DNA of 64,000 nt from Pseudoflavonifractor gallinarum (GCF_014982855.1 NZ_JADCKF010000002.1:124001-188000); one strand, 5' to 3'; positions 16,883 through 25,232 are shown, counted from the stretch's first letter. Notes: generated from the letters alone by a model not told the origin. A program made the numbers and translations.

Positions 16883-17683
16883 TTATTTGGCGGCACGGGC
16901 CTGCTCAACGATTTCCATCACGCCGCTGAGAACGACGGTGGGACGATAGGCGTAGGTCTTCAGTGTCTCCGGTGTGGACACGCCGGAAAGCACCAGGACA
17001 GTGGACATGCCGCTCTCTAGGCCGGAGATGACATCGGTATCCATTCGGTCGCCCACCATGACGGCATCTGCGGAGTGGCAGTTCAGCATCCGCAAGCCGG
17101 TGCGCATCATAAGGGGGGTGGGCTTTCCGCAGAAGTAGGCCTGCATACCGGTGGCCATCTCGATGGGGGCCACCAGAGCTCGGCAGGCAGGGGCAATTCC
17201 GTTTTCGATTGGGCCGGAGACATCGGAGTTGGCTCCAATCAGTTTGGCACCGTTGAGAACTAGATTCGTGGCCTTGGTGAGGGTGTCCAGGGAATAGGAG
17301 CGGCCTTCGCCCACCACGACATAATCTGGGTTTACATCATTCATGGTAATACCCGCATCGTAGAGGGCGTTAAAGAGGCCGCTCTCGCCAATCACAAAAG
17401 CGGAACAGCCAGGAGCCTGTTCCTTCAGAAAGGCTGCGGTGGCCAGAGCGCTGGTATAGAAGTGCTCCTCTGAGACGTCCAGCCCCATGCGGGCCAGCTT
17501 CTGCTGTAGTTCCTTGGGGGTGTAGCCGCTGTTGTTGGTCAAAAAGAGATATTCCTTTTTCTCGTCGTGTAGCCACTGGATAAATTCCGGCACGCCGGGA
17601 AGGATGCGGTTGCCGTGGTAAATAACACCGTCCATATCGCAGATGAACCCGAGTTTTTGATTGAAATCAAGCGTGTGTTCCAT
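16883..17683 (-). CDS. HAD-IIA family sugar phosphatase (NagD-like)
   Basis: 266 aa cytoplasmic hydrolase, the usual NagD/AraL length. The HAD motif I nucleophile is in FICDMDGV (Asp16, Asp18), motif II in LFLTNNSG (near 47-54), motif III Lys in GKPTPLMM and motif IV in MVGDRMDTD. The family removes phosphate from sugar phosphates or nucleotides. A good GGAGG precedes the ATG. It lies 119 bases downstream of the RpiR gene on the same strand and probably belongs to the sugar/polyol operon above it. Confidence 0.88.
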   Translation of the reverse strand: MEHTLDFNQKLGFICDMDGVIYHGNRILPGVPEFIQWLHDEKKEYLFLTNNSGYTPKELQQKLARMGLDVSEEHFYTSALATAAFLKEQAPGCSAFVIGESGLFNALYDAGITMNDVNPDYVVVGEGRSYSLDTLTKATNLVLNGAKLIGANSDVSGPIENGIAPACRALVAPIEMATGMQAYFCGKPTPLMMRTGLRMLNCHSADAVMVGDRMDTDVISGLESGMSTVLVLSGVSTPETLKTYAYRPTVVLSGVMEIVEQARAAK

Positions 17684-17802
17684 ATATCCTCCTATTCGCG
17701 CGCAGCTGAGTCCCCAGACCGAGCGGGAGATGAGACGGATGGTCAGCTGTTTGGCTCAGTTCCGCAGTTTCATATCAGATACCCTCCTGTGCGGTGTGGT
17801 GT

Positions 17803-18627
17803 TTATCCCAAGGGGAAGTAGCTGGTTTTCAGCTGGTGGAGCCGCTCCAGACTGTCGCTTCCCCGTTGGCCCAGCCGTTCGGTTACGGCCACGGTCAGCA
17901 CATCCAGCAGGGCGGTGGGGGCGGACATGGAGTGGTATTCCTTCTCCTCGCCGCGATAGGCAAACAGGCTGATGTCTGCCTGCTCTTCTGGCGGGATGCA
18001 GGTACGGCTGACAAAGGCCAATGTCTGGTAGCCTACCGTTTTGCTGTGGTCCAGAATGACCCGGCCCTCCCGGGATAGTTTGGAAAAGCTGAACATGACT
18101 ACCAGATCCTGCTCTTCAGCCTGGAGCAGGCCCTCCAGCAGCTCCGAGCCGCCTGAGGGAAGCAGAGAGACAGGGAGTCCCAGGCGACGCAGGCGGAAGG
18201 CCAGCATGTTGGCCAGGGAAGAGGAGGCATTTTTTCCGTGCAGAAAAATTCGCCGGGCAGAGACCAGCGCATCTGCTGCTCGGTCAAATTCCACCTGATC
18301 CAGTTGTTGGGCGGTTTTTTGCAGATAGAGCTGTTGCCGCTCCAGCCAAGCGATGGGAGAAAAACCACCGTCCTGGGACAGAGTTCCTGCCATCTTGGCA
18401 GCAGGCCCGGCAGCCTGCTCCACCACAAGGGATTTCAGCTCCTTAAAGTCGGTACAACCTACGTGGCGGGCGAAGCGGGATACGGTGGCATCGGAGAGGC
18501 CAAGCCGCCGGGCTAGTTGTCCGATGGAGGAAAACAGAAAGGCATCGGTGTTCGTGTTGATGTAGTCCAGAATTTTCTGCTCGGCCCGGGTCAGTTCTCC
18601 GGGTGAGATAGCAAGGCATAGTTCCAT
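17803..18627 (-). CDS. MurR/RpiR-family transcriptional regulator
   Basis: 274 aa: an N-terminal HTH_6 domain (about 1-77, with IGQLARRLGLSDATVSRFARHVG as the recognition region) and a C-terminal SIS sugar-phosphate isomerase-like domain (about 120-250, FLHGKNASSSLANMLAFRLRRLG). Such proteins sense phosphosugars and control nearby catabolic genes. Its start lies inside the 3' end of the phosphatase gene (37-base overlap), so it is translated with the operon. The ligand is likely a phosphorylated product of whatever the ECF transporter imports; that is inference. Confidence 0.88.
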   Translation of the reverse strand: MELCLAISPGELTRAEQKILDYINTNTDAFLFSSIGQLARRLGLSDATVSRFARHVGCTDFKELKSLVVEQAAGPAAKMAGTLSQDGGFSPIAWLERQQLYLQKTAQQLDQVEFDRAADALVSARRIFLHGKNASSSLANMLAFRLRRLGLPVSLLPSGGSELLEGLLQAEEQDLVVMFSFSKLSREGRVILDHSKTVGYQTLAFVSRTCIPPEEQADISLFAYRGEEKEYHSMSAPTALLDVLTVAVTERLGQRGSDSLERLHQLKTSYFPLG

Positions 18628-19424
18628 TGGTATTTCTCCTGTTCATTCAGTACATCGATGAGGGCTGGGTGAAGCAGTCCATTGGAGGCCAGCACGCCGC
18701 TGCCCTCCAGAAGGGAGAGGGGCGCGCCATCGGGGGTGGTGACCCGACCACCTGCCTCCTCCACCAGAAGCAGACCGGCGGCATAGTCCCAGGGCTGGAG
18801 GGCCAGCTCCACGTACCCCTCCAGACGACCGCAGGCCACCCAGCAGAGATCCAGGGAGGCGCATCCGGCCCGGCGAATGTCCTGACAGCGGTCATAGAGG
18901 GCTCTCATCTGATAAAAAGCCTGATCGGCCAGATCCCGCCGGCCGGGCACAGTGCCGGTGGACAGCAGACTGTCTGCCAGCCGGTCAGCCCCACTTACCC
19001 GGATGGGCCGGCCGTTTAAGAAAGCCCCTTTTCCTCGGCGGGCGGTAAAGCATTCTCCGGTATAGGGCTGATAAACAATACCAAAGCAGATCTGCCCGTT
19101 CTCCGCCAGCGCCAGAGACACCGCACTGTGCCCGAACTGATGGATTAGATTGGTTGTGCCGTCCACTGGGTCAAGAATCCAGAAGGGACGGCGTAGGTCA
19201 ATGGCAGCTTTTTCCCCTTCCTCCCCCAGAAACTGCACAGCCGGGGCCAGCTGTTCCAGCTGACCCCGGAGGGTATTCTGCACGGTGAGATCCACATTGG
19301 TGACGAAGTCCGTCCGGCTTTTGGGCACCACAGTCTGAACGGCGGAGGGGGCGGTCAGCAGAGAGCCGGCCCGCCGGACGGCCTCCACTACCTGCCCGGC
19401 CAGGGCGTCGGTGAGGATACTCAT
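18591..19424 (-). CDS. Inositol monophosphatase family protein
   Basis: 277 aa Mg-dependent phosphatase. The metal-binding motifs are GEEGE (67-71), ILDPVDGTTN (83-92) and the C-terminal WDYAAGLLLVEEAGG. Substrates in this family include myo-inositol phosphate, fructose bisphosphate and PAP. The start codon overlaps the PHP gene stop (ATGA) with AAGGAGG in front. Context with a PHP phosphoesterase, a HAD phosphatase and an RpiR sensor suggests a polyol or sugar phosphate. Confidence 0.88.
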   Translation of the reverse strand: MSILTDALAGQVVEAVRRAGSLLTAPSAVQTVVPKSRTDFVTNVDLTVQNTLRGQLEQLAPAVQFLGEEGEKAAIDLRRPFWILDPVDGTTNLIHQFGHSAVSLALAENGQICFGIVYQPYTGECFTARRGKGAFLNGRPIRVSGADRLADSLLSTGTVPGRRDLADQAFYQMRALYDRCQDIRRAGCASLDLCWVACGRLEGYVELALQPWDYAAGLLLVEEAGGRVTTPDGAPLSLLEGSGVLASNGLLHPALIDVLNEQEKYQWNYALLSHPEN

Positions 19425-20218
19425 GCAATGGCCTCCTTGGTGAGAATGGAGACATAGTCGCCGCCCAGAGCGTGAATCTCCTTCAGAGAGCGCTTGAGCA
19501 GACAGGCGGTGCGCACCTGGGCTGCGGCGGTGTCGGAGAGCTGGATCTCATACCGCCCGGCATCCATCTCGGCCTTCAGGGCGGAGACGGAGCAGACCTC
19601 CCGCTGAAATACGGTGGTGACGCAGCCGTACTGTACCGCCTGGTGGGTGTCGCTGCCCGAGACCACGGGGATGTGGAGCTGCCGGCCCAGCGCGTAGGTC
19701 AGCTCCTCCGTGCGGGAGCGGTCCAGGGCCAGGTCTTTCCCGTTCAGGTCCAGGAACTGGAGCCGCTCCAGCTGCTCCTGCGGCAGCTCGGGCACATGGC
19801 CCGGGGTGCGGTAGGGGTGGCCGCAGCCTACCAGCACCGGGTACTCTCCGAACAGGTCCATGAGTTGGGCGAAGGGGAGGAAGTTCCCCTTTTCCTTGTG
19901 GGATTCCAGCCGGTGGTTCAGCTCTAAAATGGCCTCCAGGGGGCCGATGGACAGGATGTGGCCGCCCTCGGCCACATCGGTCTCCATGCCCGGAAAGATG
20001 CGCAGCCCGTTGGGCAGCTCCAGCACGTCCTCTGTCCGGCGGCTCACCGAGGACAGGTAGCCATACAGGTCGTCGAACTGCAGGGTGTTGAAGTGCTCGG
20101 TGAGGCACAGGGCGTCCAGCCCGGCCCGGTGGGCCTCGTCAAAGAGCCAGTCGGTATAGGCGGTGGAAAAGGGCAGCTTTTTGGCCAGCTTTCCGTGGGT
20201 GTGAAAATCAAGTCGCAA
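19421..20218 (-). CDS. PHP-domain metal-dependent phosphoesterase
   Basis: 265 aa. Metal ligands typical of the PHP fold are in MRLDFHTHGK (His6, His8), LCLTEHFN, GMETDV, VGCGHPYR and SGSDTH. The closest known functions are histidinol phosphatase-like and cyclic phosphodiesterases; the substrate is open. The start is TTG, chosen from an AGAAGG at correct spacing and because residue 2 begins the domain. It sits 16 bases after ecfT and overlaps the next gene by 4 bases. Confidence 0.85.
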   Translation of the reverse strand: MRLDFHTHGKLAKKLPFSTAYTDWLFDEAHRAGLDALCLTEHFNTLQFDDLYGYLSSVSRRTEDVLELPNGLRIFPGMETDVAEGGHILSIGPLEAILELNHRLESHKEKGNFLPFAQLMDLFGEYPVLVGCGHPYRTPGHVPELPQEQLERLQFLDLNGKDLALDRSRTEELTYALGRQLHIPVVSGSDTHQAVQYGCVTTVFQREVCSVSALKAEMDAGRYEIQLSDTAAAQVRTACLLKRSLKEIHALGGDYVSILTKEAIA

Positions 20219-20233
20219 GGGAAAAACCTTCTT

Positions 20234-21070
20234 TCAGAGCAAAGTGGAGCAGAGAATGCACAGGGCTACCCACAGGGCGGAGAGTGCCAGGAATAATAAA
20301 TCATTATACGACACTTTCAGGGTGGAGAGCTTTATTTTTTTTACGGTTTTGTTGACGGCCGCATAGCGGTAGCCCCGTAGCTCCAGGGCCTCCACCGTGG
20401 TGCGGGAGCGCTTAGCTGTGTTGAGCATCAGGGGGTAGAAGGACTCCATGATGATTTTCACTTGATAGATGAGGTAGCGCACCTTGCCACGCAGGGTGTC
20501 GTGGGCGGGGGGATTACCCCGCAGGCGGTAGGAGAGGAGGACGTTCTGGAACTCCTCCATGAGCATGGGGAGCATGCGGTAGGCGTAGGAGATGGAGAAG
20601 CTCAGCCGCTCAGGGCAGCCGTACCACATAAGTCCGTTGCTGAGCCGGTCGGGGTCCAGACCGGAAAAGACGGTAACCGAGGCCAGGGAGATGGTGGCCA
20701 CCTTCAGGGTGAGCACCAGCATGGGAGCGATGGCCGAGGCATCCCCGCCGAAGAGCAGGGTGGCCAGAAAGAGGTAGCCCGTCTGGGAGAACACCCCCAG
20801 GGCAAAGAGAAAGAGTACCAGCCCTGCCACATGGGCCAGCAGGGTGGTGACCATCACCAGCAGGAAGCAGCCCAGTAGAAAGGACAGGTCGTTGACAAAC
20901 CATGGCACCACGCCGAAAAACAGGTACCAGGCGATAAGAATGCGGGGGTCCAGAGCGGCGATCACCGTGTCGTCGTTGCCGTAGGCGTTTTTCAGCACCT
21001 GGCTGCGGAGAAAGTCCATGGAGAATTTGTCCAGGACGCTCTCCGACAGCTTGCTCATCATGCGTTCCAT
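20234..21070 (-). CDS. ecfT: ECF transporter transmembrane protein EcfT
   Basis: 278 aa, with four to five hydrophobic segments in the first 150 residues (LIAWYLFFGVVPWFV, LLGCFLLVMVTTLLAHVAGLVLF). The C-terminal half is amphipathic with coupling-helix-type motifs, including SYRLRGNPP and VEALELRGYR. It couples ATP hydrolysis in the fused EcfA to the substrate-binding S component. A GGAGG precedes the ATG, 3 bases after the EcfA stop. Confidence 0.88.
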   Translation of the reverse strand: MERMMSKLSESVLDKFSMDFLRSQVLKNAYGNDDTVIAALDPRILIAWYLFFGVVPWFVNDLSFLLGCFLLVMVTTLLAHVAGLVLFLFALGVFSQTGYLFLATLLFGGDASAIAPMLVLTLKVATISLASVTVFSGLDPDRLSNGLMWYGCPERLSFSISYAYRMLPMLMEEFQNVLLSYRLRGNPPAHDTLRGKVRYLIYQVKIIMESFYPLMLNTAKRSRTTVEALELRGYRYAAVNKTVKKIKLSTLKVSYNDLLFLALSALWVALCILCSTLL

Positions 21071-21073
21071 AGC

Positions 21074-22768
21074 TTATGCCTCCTGAAAACGGTTGGTAAA
21101 TTCTTCGACGGTGTAACAGAGGGCCTGCGGGTTCAGCGCCTGGGCCATGGAGAAGATCTCCGGCGGGCGGATGCCCACCAGGTCCACCAAATCCTGCCGG
21201 GCGAAGATTTCGTCCCGGGTTCCGTCGGCTACCACCCGGCCGCCCTGCAGCACGATGATCCGCTCTGCCCACTGGCACACCAGCTGCATGTCGTGGGTGG
21301 CGATAACGGCAGTCTGAATGATGTCCTTCATATCCTCCAGCACACCCATAATTTCCCGGCGAGTGGCGATATCCAGGTTGGCTGTGGGTTCATCCAGCAG
21401 CAAGATGCCCGGCTCCAGGGCCACGCCGATGGCCAGACTGGCCCGGCGCATCTGGCCCCCCGACATGAGGCGGCCGTCCCGGTCCTGAAGCTCCGTGAGC
21501 CGGAAGCGTGCCAGCAGGGCGTCGGTGCGCTCCTGCCAGTCGGGCAGCCCACGTACCTGCATGGCATAGGAGATATCAGCGCGGATGGAGTCCTTGATGA
21601 ACATTTCCTCCGGGTTCTGATAGACCAGGGAGATCTGCCGGGACAGATCCTCAGCCTTTTTTGCCCCGATGGGCTCATCAAAGAGGGAGACTGTTCCGCT
21701 TTGGGGCCGCAGCAGCCCCACCATCAACTTCATCAGGGTGGACTTGCCCGCCCCGTTGGAGCCGATCAGGGCCACCTTTTCCCCCTTCCGGATGTCCAGA
21801 TTCAGTCCGTCAAAGATGGAGCGAGGCGCCCCTTTCACGGAGCGGTAAGAGAGGGAGACGTCCTGGAAGGAGACCGCCCGCTGCCCGGCGGGACATGGGG
21901 TGGGAATTGGGACCGCTCCGGGGCGGAAGCACAGGGCGGAGAAAGCGTTCCGGCCCTCCTCCACCGTGGTGGGAAGGGGCGCGCCGGAGGGGAGCTTTGC
22001 CTCCTTCCGCAGCCGGTAGGCTGCCTGGGTCACCTGGGGCGGGAAGATGTTGCACTCCTCCAGCTCCTCCACATGCTGGAGGGCCTCCCTGGTGGGCAGC
22101 AGCCACTGCGCCTGCCCGTCCTTCATCAGCAGGACGTGGCGGCAGTAGTCGGCAATATACTCGGTGTGGTGCTCGATGACAAGGATGGTCTTGCCGTGCT
22201 TCTGGTTGAGTTCTCGCAGAACCTCGTAGATCCGGTCGGCATGCATGGGGTCCAGCTGGGCAATGGGCTCATCCAGAATCAGCACATCGGGGCTCAGGGA
22301 TACCGCACCTGCCAGTGCCAGCAGGTGGGTCTGTCCGCCGGACAGCTGCCAGATGTACTCCTCTTCCCGACCCTCCAGCCCACATTGGCACAGTGCCGTT
22401 TTTCCACGCTCCAGATAGTCCGGAAAGGCATAGTTTAAACAGGCGTAGGAGGCGTCGTCCAGCACAGTGGGACGGACAATCTGATTTTCAAAATCCTGGT
22501 AGACATAGCCCACCTTTTGGGCCAGGGTGCCCACGTCGCTGTCCAGGGTGTTCAGTCCCTCCACGCGGACTTGGCCCTGAAACTCACCCGTAATGAAGTG
22601 GGGAATCAGCCCGTTGAGGACCTTGCACAAGGTGGATTTTCCGCAGCCGTTGTTGCCAACGACCGCGAGAAAGTCCCCTTTTTCAATCTGGAGAGAAATG
22701 TCGGACAGGGTGGGGTGAGCCGCGCCCGGATAGGTGTAGGTCAGGCCGTTGATTTCAATCGCATTCAT
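21074..22768 (-). CDS. Fused ECF transporter ATPase (two ABC domains)
   Basis: 564 aa holding two nucleotide-binding domains in one chain, where many ECF systems use separate EcfA1 and EcfA2. Domain 1: Walker A GNNGCGKST, signature LSGGQTHLLALA, Walker B VLILDEP. Domain 2 (from about 285): Walker A GSNGAGKST, signature MSGGQMRRASLA, Walker B ILLLDEPTANLD. Energises uptake through EcfT and the adjacent S component. The start overlaps the S-component stop region and shows only a weak ribosome binding site, consistent with translational coupling. Confidence 0.92.
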   Translation of the reverse strand: MNAIEINGLTYTYPGAAHPTLSDISLQIEKGDFLAVVGNNGCGKSTLCKVLNGLIPHFITGEFQGQVRVEGLNTLDSDVGTLAQKVGYVYQDFENQIVRPTVLDDASYACLNYAFPDYLERGKTALCQCGLEGREEEYIWQLSGGQTHLLALAGAVSLSPDVLILDEPIAQLDPMHADRIYEVLRELNQKHGKTILVIEHHTEYIADYCRHVLLMKDGQAQWLLPTREALQHVEELEECNIFPPQVTQAAYRLRKEAKLPSGAPLPTTVEEGRNAFSALCFRPGAVPIPTPCPAGQRAVSFQDVSLSYRSVKGAPRSIFDGLNLDIRKGEKVALIGSNGAGKSTLMKLMVGLLRPQSGTVSLFDEPIGAKKAEDLSRQISLVYQNPEEMFIKDSIRADISYAMQVRGLPDWQERTDALLARFRLTELQDRDGRLMSGGQMRRASLAIGVALEPGILLLDEPTANLDIATRREIMGVLEDMKDIIQTAVIATHDMQLVCQWAERIIVLQGGRVVADGTRDEIFARQDLVDLVGIRPPEIFSMAQALNPQALCYTVEEFTNRFQEA

Positions 22769-22769
22769 A

Positions 22770-23612
22770 TCAGCAGGCCGTTTTCCCTTCGCCGTTCTTT
22801 CTCATCACCAGCAGGATGATGACAGCCAGGGCGGCGGCCACAACCATACCGGAAGCCAGGGCGGTGCCGCTCTCGGCCCACTCGGCCTCCCAGTCCACCA
22901 GGGACATGCCGGCGGTGGCGGCCAGCTCGGCGGCGATGGCGCAGACAAAGCCGATGACGCAGATCAGAATGGCCTTGGGGCTCAGACCCGAGGTCGTGCT
23001 GGCGGCGGTGCGGGGAGCCATGCCCAGCAGGGGCTCAATCTTGCCGTACAGCTTGGGAACCAGGTATAGGGTGGGCAGCAGGCAGAAGAAGATCCCGGAG
23101 AAGAGCAGGTCGTTGAGGAAGGCAAAGCCTTCGGTGGCAAAGACGCTCTCGGGAAGACCGGCCACGGCCTCGAAGTCCTCCACGGCAAACTGAACCTTGG
23201 CGATGTCTACGATGGTACCCATGAGCAGCTGGGCGGCGGTGCCGGTGATGGCAGCTACACCTACCATGGCGCGGTTCTTGGGGTCACGTACCATCCGGCC
23301 GGCAATGTAAACACCGATGGTCACAGTAAGGAACTTCTCCAGCTCGCCCAGGCCGCCGAACTGGCCCAGCATAATCTCGCTGAACACCAATTCGCCGGTA
23401 GCAGCACCAAGGGCGGCAGACAGGGGATCAAAGAGCATAGCTAGAGTCAAGGGGATGAAAAGGAAAAACTCCACCGATAGCTCCACAAGACCAATCTGGA
23501 ACTTGGGGATCAGTTCGGTAAACAGAGTGGCCAGTCCATACAGGGACATGGTCAGCACAAAGATCATCAGTTTCTGAGATTGGTTGACAGTGTTTTTCTC
23601 CAGGGTACTCAT
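22770..23612 (-). CDS. ECF transporter S component-like membrane protein
   Basis: 280 aa with about six to seven membrane segments, including VELSVEFFLFIPLTLAMLF, FLTVTIGVYIAGRMV and VAAALAVIILLVMR. It is first in an operon with the EcfA fusion and EcfT, so it is almost certainly the substrate-specific part. It is longer than usual S components (about 180-200 aa), with an extra C-terminal pair of segments. The family is not one I can match to a vitamin, and downstream phosphatases suggest a polyol or modified sugar. GGGAGG precedes the ATG. Confidence 0.78.
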   Translation of the reverse strand: MSTLEKNTVNQSQKLMIFVLTMSLYGLATLFTELIPKFQIGLVELSVEFFLFIPLTLAMLFDPLSAALGAATGELVFSEIMLGQFGGLGELEKFLTVTIGVYIAGRMVRDPKNRAMVGVAAITGTAAQLLMGTIVDIAKVQFAVEDFEAVAGLPESVFATEGFAFLNDLLFSGIFFCLLPTLYLVPKLYGKIEPLLGMAPRTAASTTSGLSPKAILICVIGFVCAIAAELAATAGMSLVDWEAEWAESGTALASGMVVAAALAVIILLVMRKNGEGKTAC

Positions 23613-24022
23613 ACAGATATTCCTCCCGTTTTATAATGCGGATTTCTCGCACAAATAAAGAGTACCAGAGGATTGTAAATATATCGATCAGTGTAATGTA
23701 AAATGTAAATAAATTTTCATCATCAGCGGTACTGACAGAGCCTACTTGTACGGGCTGCATGCTGTTTGCACATCGATGCAAATAAATCATAGATAGGGTT
23801 CTTGAGTTTGAGGATTGCATGTAAAGGGTATCGTATTCTAATCTTTATGAACACTGTACTAAAACTGTTCTGTGAAGTAATGACCATATTTAGCCACAGT
23901 GCGGCTTAGAGCACGTTGAGAAGCAATAAAAGAAGGCTGCCTAGCGGACAACTGGAAAACTGGAAGAAGGAATTCTCCGGGATCCTAAGAAAGTAAAAAT
24001 CTACAGCAACCGCTACCTCTAT
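23613..24022. other. AT-rich promoter region of the ECF operon plus debris
   Basis: Just upstream of the S-component gene, the minus strand has TTACAT and TACAAT elements about 18 bases apart (within 23660-23720), a possible promoter. From about 23880 the sequence looks like gene debris: a frame ending VKIYSNRYLYIVWGF lies just before repeat R1. No complete gene seen. Confidence 0.4.
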
Positions 24023-24073
24023 ATTGTGTGGGGCTTTTGAATGGCATTCCTTCATATTGTACCGTTCCACTAG

Positions 24074-24232
24074 TTTGAGATTCGCGAAATTGATTTCGAT
24101 TTGCTCCGGAGAGAGTTTGGCAGAGCCGAAAAGAAAAATCGGATTCTGAAAGAACCGCTGTTTTCTGAAGAACGTTCCGAGTGGTATATTCAGGAAATCA
24201 AGCAGGTGATAGAGGATCGTTGGCGAAGATAA
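24074..24232 (+). pseudogene. C-terminal fragment of an unrecognised mobile-element protein
   Basis: A 52-codon frame between a TAG at 24071 and TAA at 24230 reads FEIREIDFDLLRREFGRAEK and later SEWYIQEIKQVIEDRWRR. It has no start codon in context. The last few codons also survive in R2, so the gene belonged to the repeated element. I cannot name the family. Confidence 0.45.
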
Positions 24233-24461
24233 AGGCTAAAATCGTGGAGCTAGATCATTAGAGAGATAAGCTTGAAACAAGATCTATTATGGGCACCATA
24301 ATTTATGGTGCCCAAATGGTACTCGGTGAGTTTTGAGAGACCATATCGTGAAAAATATTTGTAGATAAACTGGTGTGGAAAATGCGATTTTCCTTATCTT
24401 ATCCGTATAAATAAAATTGTTTGGTGTGGTAATAAGCAGCCAGTATATCACATCGATTCCC

Positions 24462-24517
24462 CTCGAAATCAGTTTGCGGGCAACCGCACGAGGGTTCGAA
24501 TCCCTCCCGCTGCGCCA
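24462..24517 (+). pseudogene. 3' half of the tRNA-Ser(CGA) gene (copy R1)
   Basis: CTCGAAATCA, identical to the end of the 5' half at 1561-1570. It continues through the extra arm TGCGG-GCAA-CCGCA, the T arm GAGGG/CCCTC with TTCGAAT, CCGCTGC, G and CCA. With 1528-1560 it rebuilds a full serine tRNA. The sequence in front of it (GCAGCCAGTATATCACATCG) keeps GCAGC but not a tRNA fold. Confidence 0.82.
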
Positions 24518-24562
24518 GCGTCGGAGCAAGCGTTTTATCGTTTGCTCCGACTTATTTTTTCG
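24518..24562 (+). terminator. Terminator of the split tRNA-Ser
   Basis: GTCGGAGCAA pairs with TTGCTCCGAC around GCGTTTTATCG, followed by TTATTTTTTC, directly after the encoded CCA. Confidence 0.85.
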
Positions 24563-24611
24563 GACGGGTCAGCATGGAGCGATGTCTCTCCTGGCTCTTT
24601 TCAGAAAGCAG

Positions 24612-24644
24612 AAGCAGCGGCACGGAAGATTCCATGCCGCTGCT
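24612..24644. terminator. Hairpin after the 53-aa ORF
   Basis: AGCAGCGGCA and TGCCGCTGCT enclose CGGAAGATTCCA, next to the stop of the small minus-strand gene. The stem and loop nearly match the hairpin at 25106-25140. Confidence 0.55.
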
Positions 24645-24806
24645 TTAGGTTTCCTCTGTGTCCTGACTTTGGGAAAGGACAATCAAATCGCCCTGGGGTG
24701 CGTTCATATATAGCTCCTCACACTGCTGCTGGGCGGCGATCAGGGTGTTGATCGCCTGCTCGGTGGCGCGAAACAAAGTCAGATACATTTCTTTGTAGTC
24801 AGGCAT
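24645..24806 (-). CDS. Small conserved hypothetical protein (53 aa)
   Basis: Too short for routine calling but credible. The ATG at 24806 follows GAGGTGAATACT, and it encodes MPDYKEMYLTLFRATEQAIN, then a helical IAAQQQCEELYM segment and an acidic tail. It is divergent from the XRE-type repressor gene, sharing a 91-base promoter region. Similar small proteins are commonly found next to HTH regulators in clostridial genomes (memory, not searched). Function unknown. Confidence 0.6.
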   Translation of the reverse strand: MPDYKEMYLTLFRATEQAINTLIAAQQQCEELYMNAPQGDLIVLSQSQDTEET

Positions 24807-24897
24807 AGTATTCACCTCGGGAATATTTTAACCTGAAACAGATTAAAAGTAAATACTCTATTTTAGGTTATGCCATACTCTGTTCGAGGTGAGTGCC

Positions 24898-25104
24898 ATG
24901 AACAGACTGCGCGATTTAAGGGAAGACGCTGACCTGAACCAGACACAGGTGGCCAAATTTCTGGGGATGTCTCAGACTGGATATTCAAAGTATGAAACCG
25001 GAGAAAATGATATTCCCACACAGGTCCTCATCAAGCTGGCTGGTTTCTACAAGACCAGTATTGACTATATTTTGGGCATCACCGATCGGAGAGAGCCCCT
25101 TTGA
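24898..25104 (+). CDS. XRE-family HTH transcriptional regulator
   Basis: 68 aa, essentially one Cro/CI-type HTH: LREDADLNQTQVAKFLGMSQ then TGYSKYETGENDIPTQVLIKLAGFYKTSIDYILG. ATG at 24898 is chosen over the in-frame GTG at 24889 because GAGGTGA at 24886-24892 gives correct spacing. The intergenic AACCT...AGGTT arms (about 24830-24868) may be its operator. Probably autoregulates together with the divergent 53-aa gene. Confidence 0.85.
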   Translation: MNRLRDLREDADLNQTQVAKFLGMSQTGYSKYETGENDIPTQVLIKLAGFYKTSIDYILGITDRREPL

Positions 25105-25105
25105 T

Positions 25106-25140
25106 GAAAGCGGCACGGAAGATTCCGTGCCGCTGTTTTT
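25106..25140 (+). terminator. Terminator after the XRE gene
   Basis: AGCGGCACGGAA and TTCCGTGCCGCT pair around GA and are followed by GTTTTTG. Confidence 0.8.
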
Positions 25141-25171
25141 GTGCCGAGGATCACAGAAGGGGAAATGAGGC

Positions 25172-25216
25172 TTGACAGAGGACCATTTGCTGTCTATAAT
25201 ATGTAGCGCGCTACAT
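25172..25216 (+). promoter_or_regulatory. SigA promoter with MarR-type operator
   Basis: TTGACA (25172-25177), a 17-base spacer and TATAAT (25195-25200) are consensus. They are followed at once by the perfect palindrome ATGTAGCGCGCTACAT (25201-25216) covering the transcription start. A related palindrome lies before the ABC gene at 25692. Confidence 0.85.
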
Positions 25217-25232
25217 GTTTGGAGGTGAGCGA

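Larger units (their letters stand above)
24023..24517 (+). repeat. Right-end repeat R1, ending in a tRNA 3' half
   Basis: The longer partner of 16125-16470. It opens ATTGTGTGGGGCTTTTGAAT, carries about 150 extra bases with the tail of an ORF, then the same palindrome GGGCACCATAA-T-TTATGGTGCCC (24291-24313) and AT-rich leader. It ends at an encoded CCA. Both copies probably derive from the integrase-distal or attR end of related mobile elements. Confidence 0.85.
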
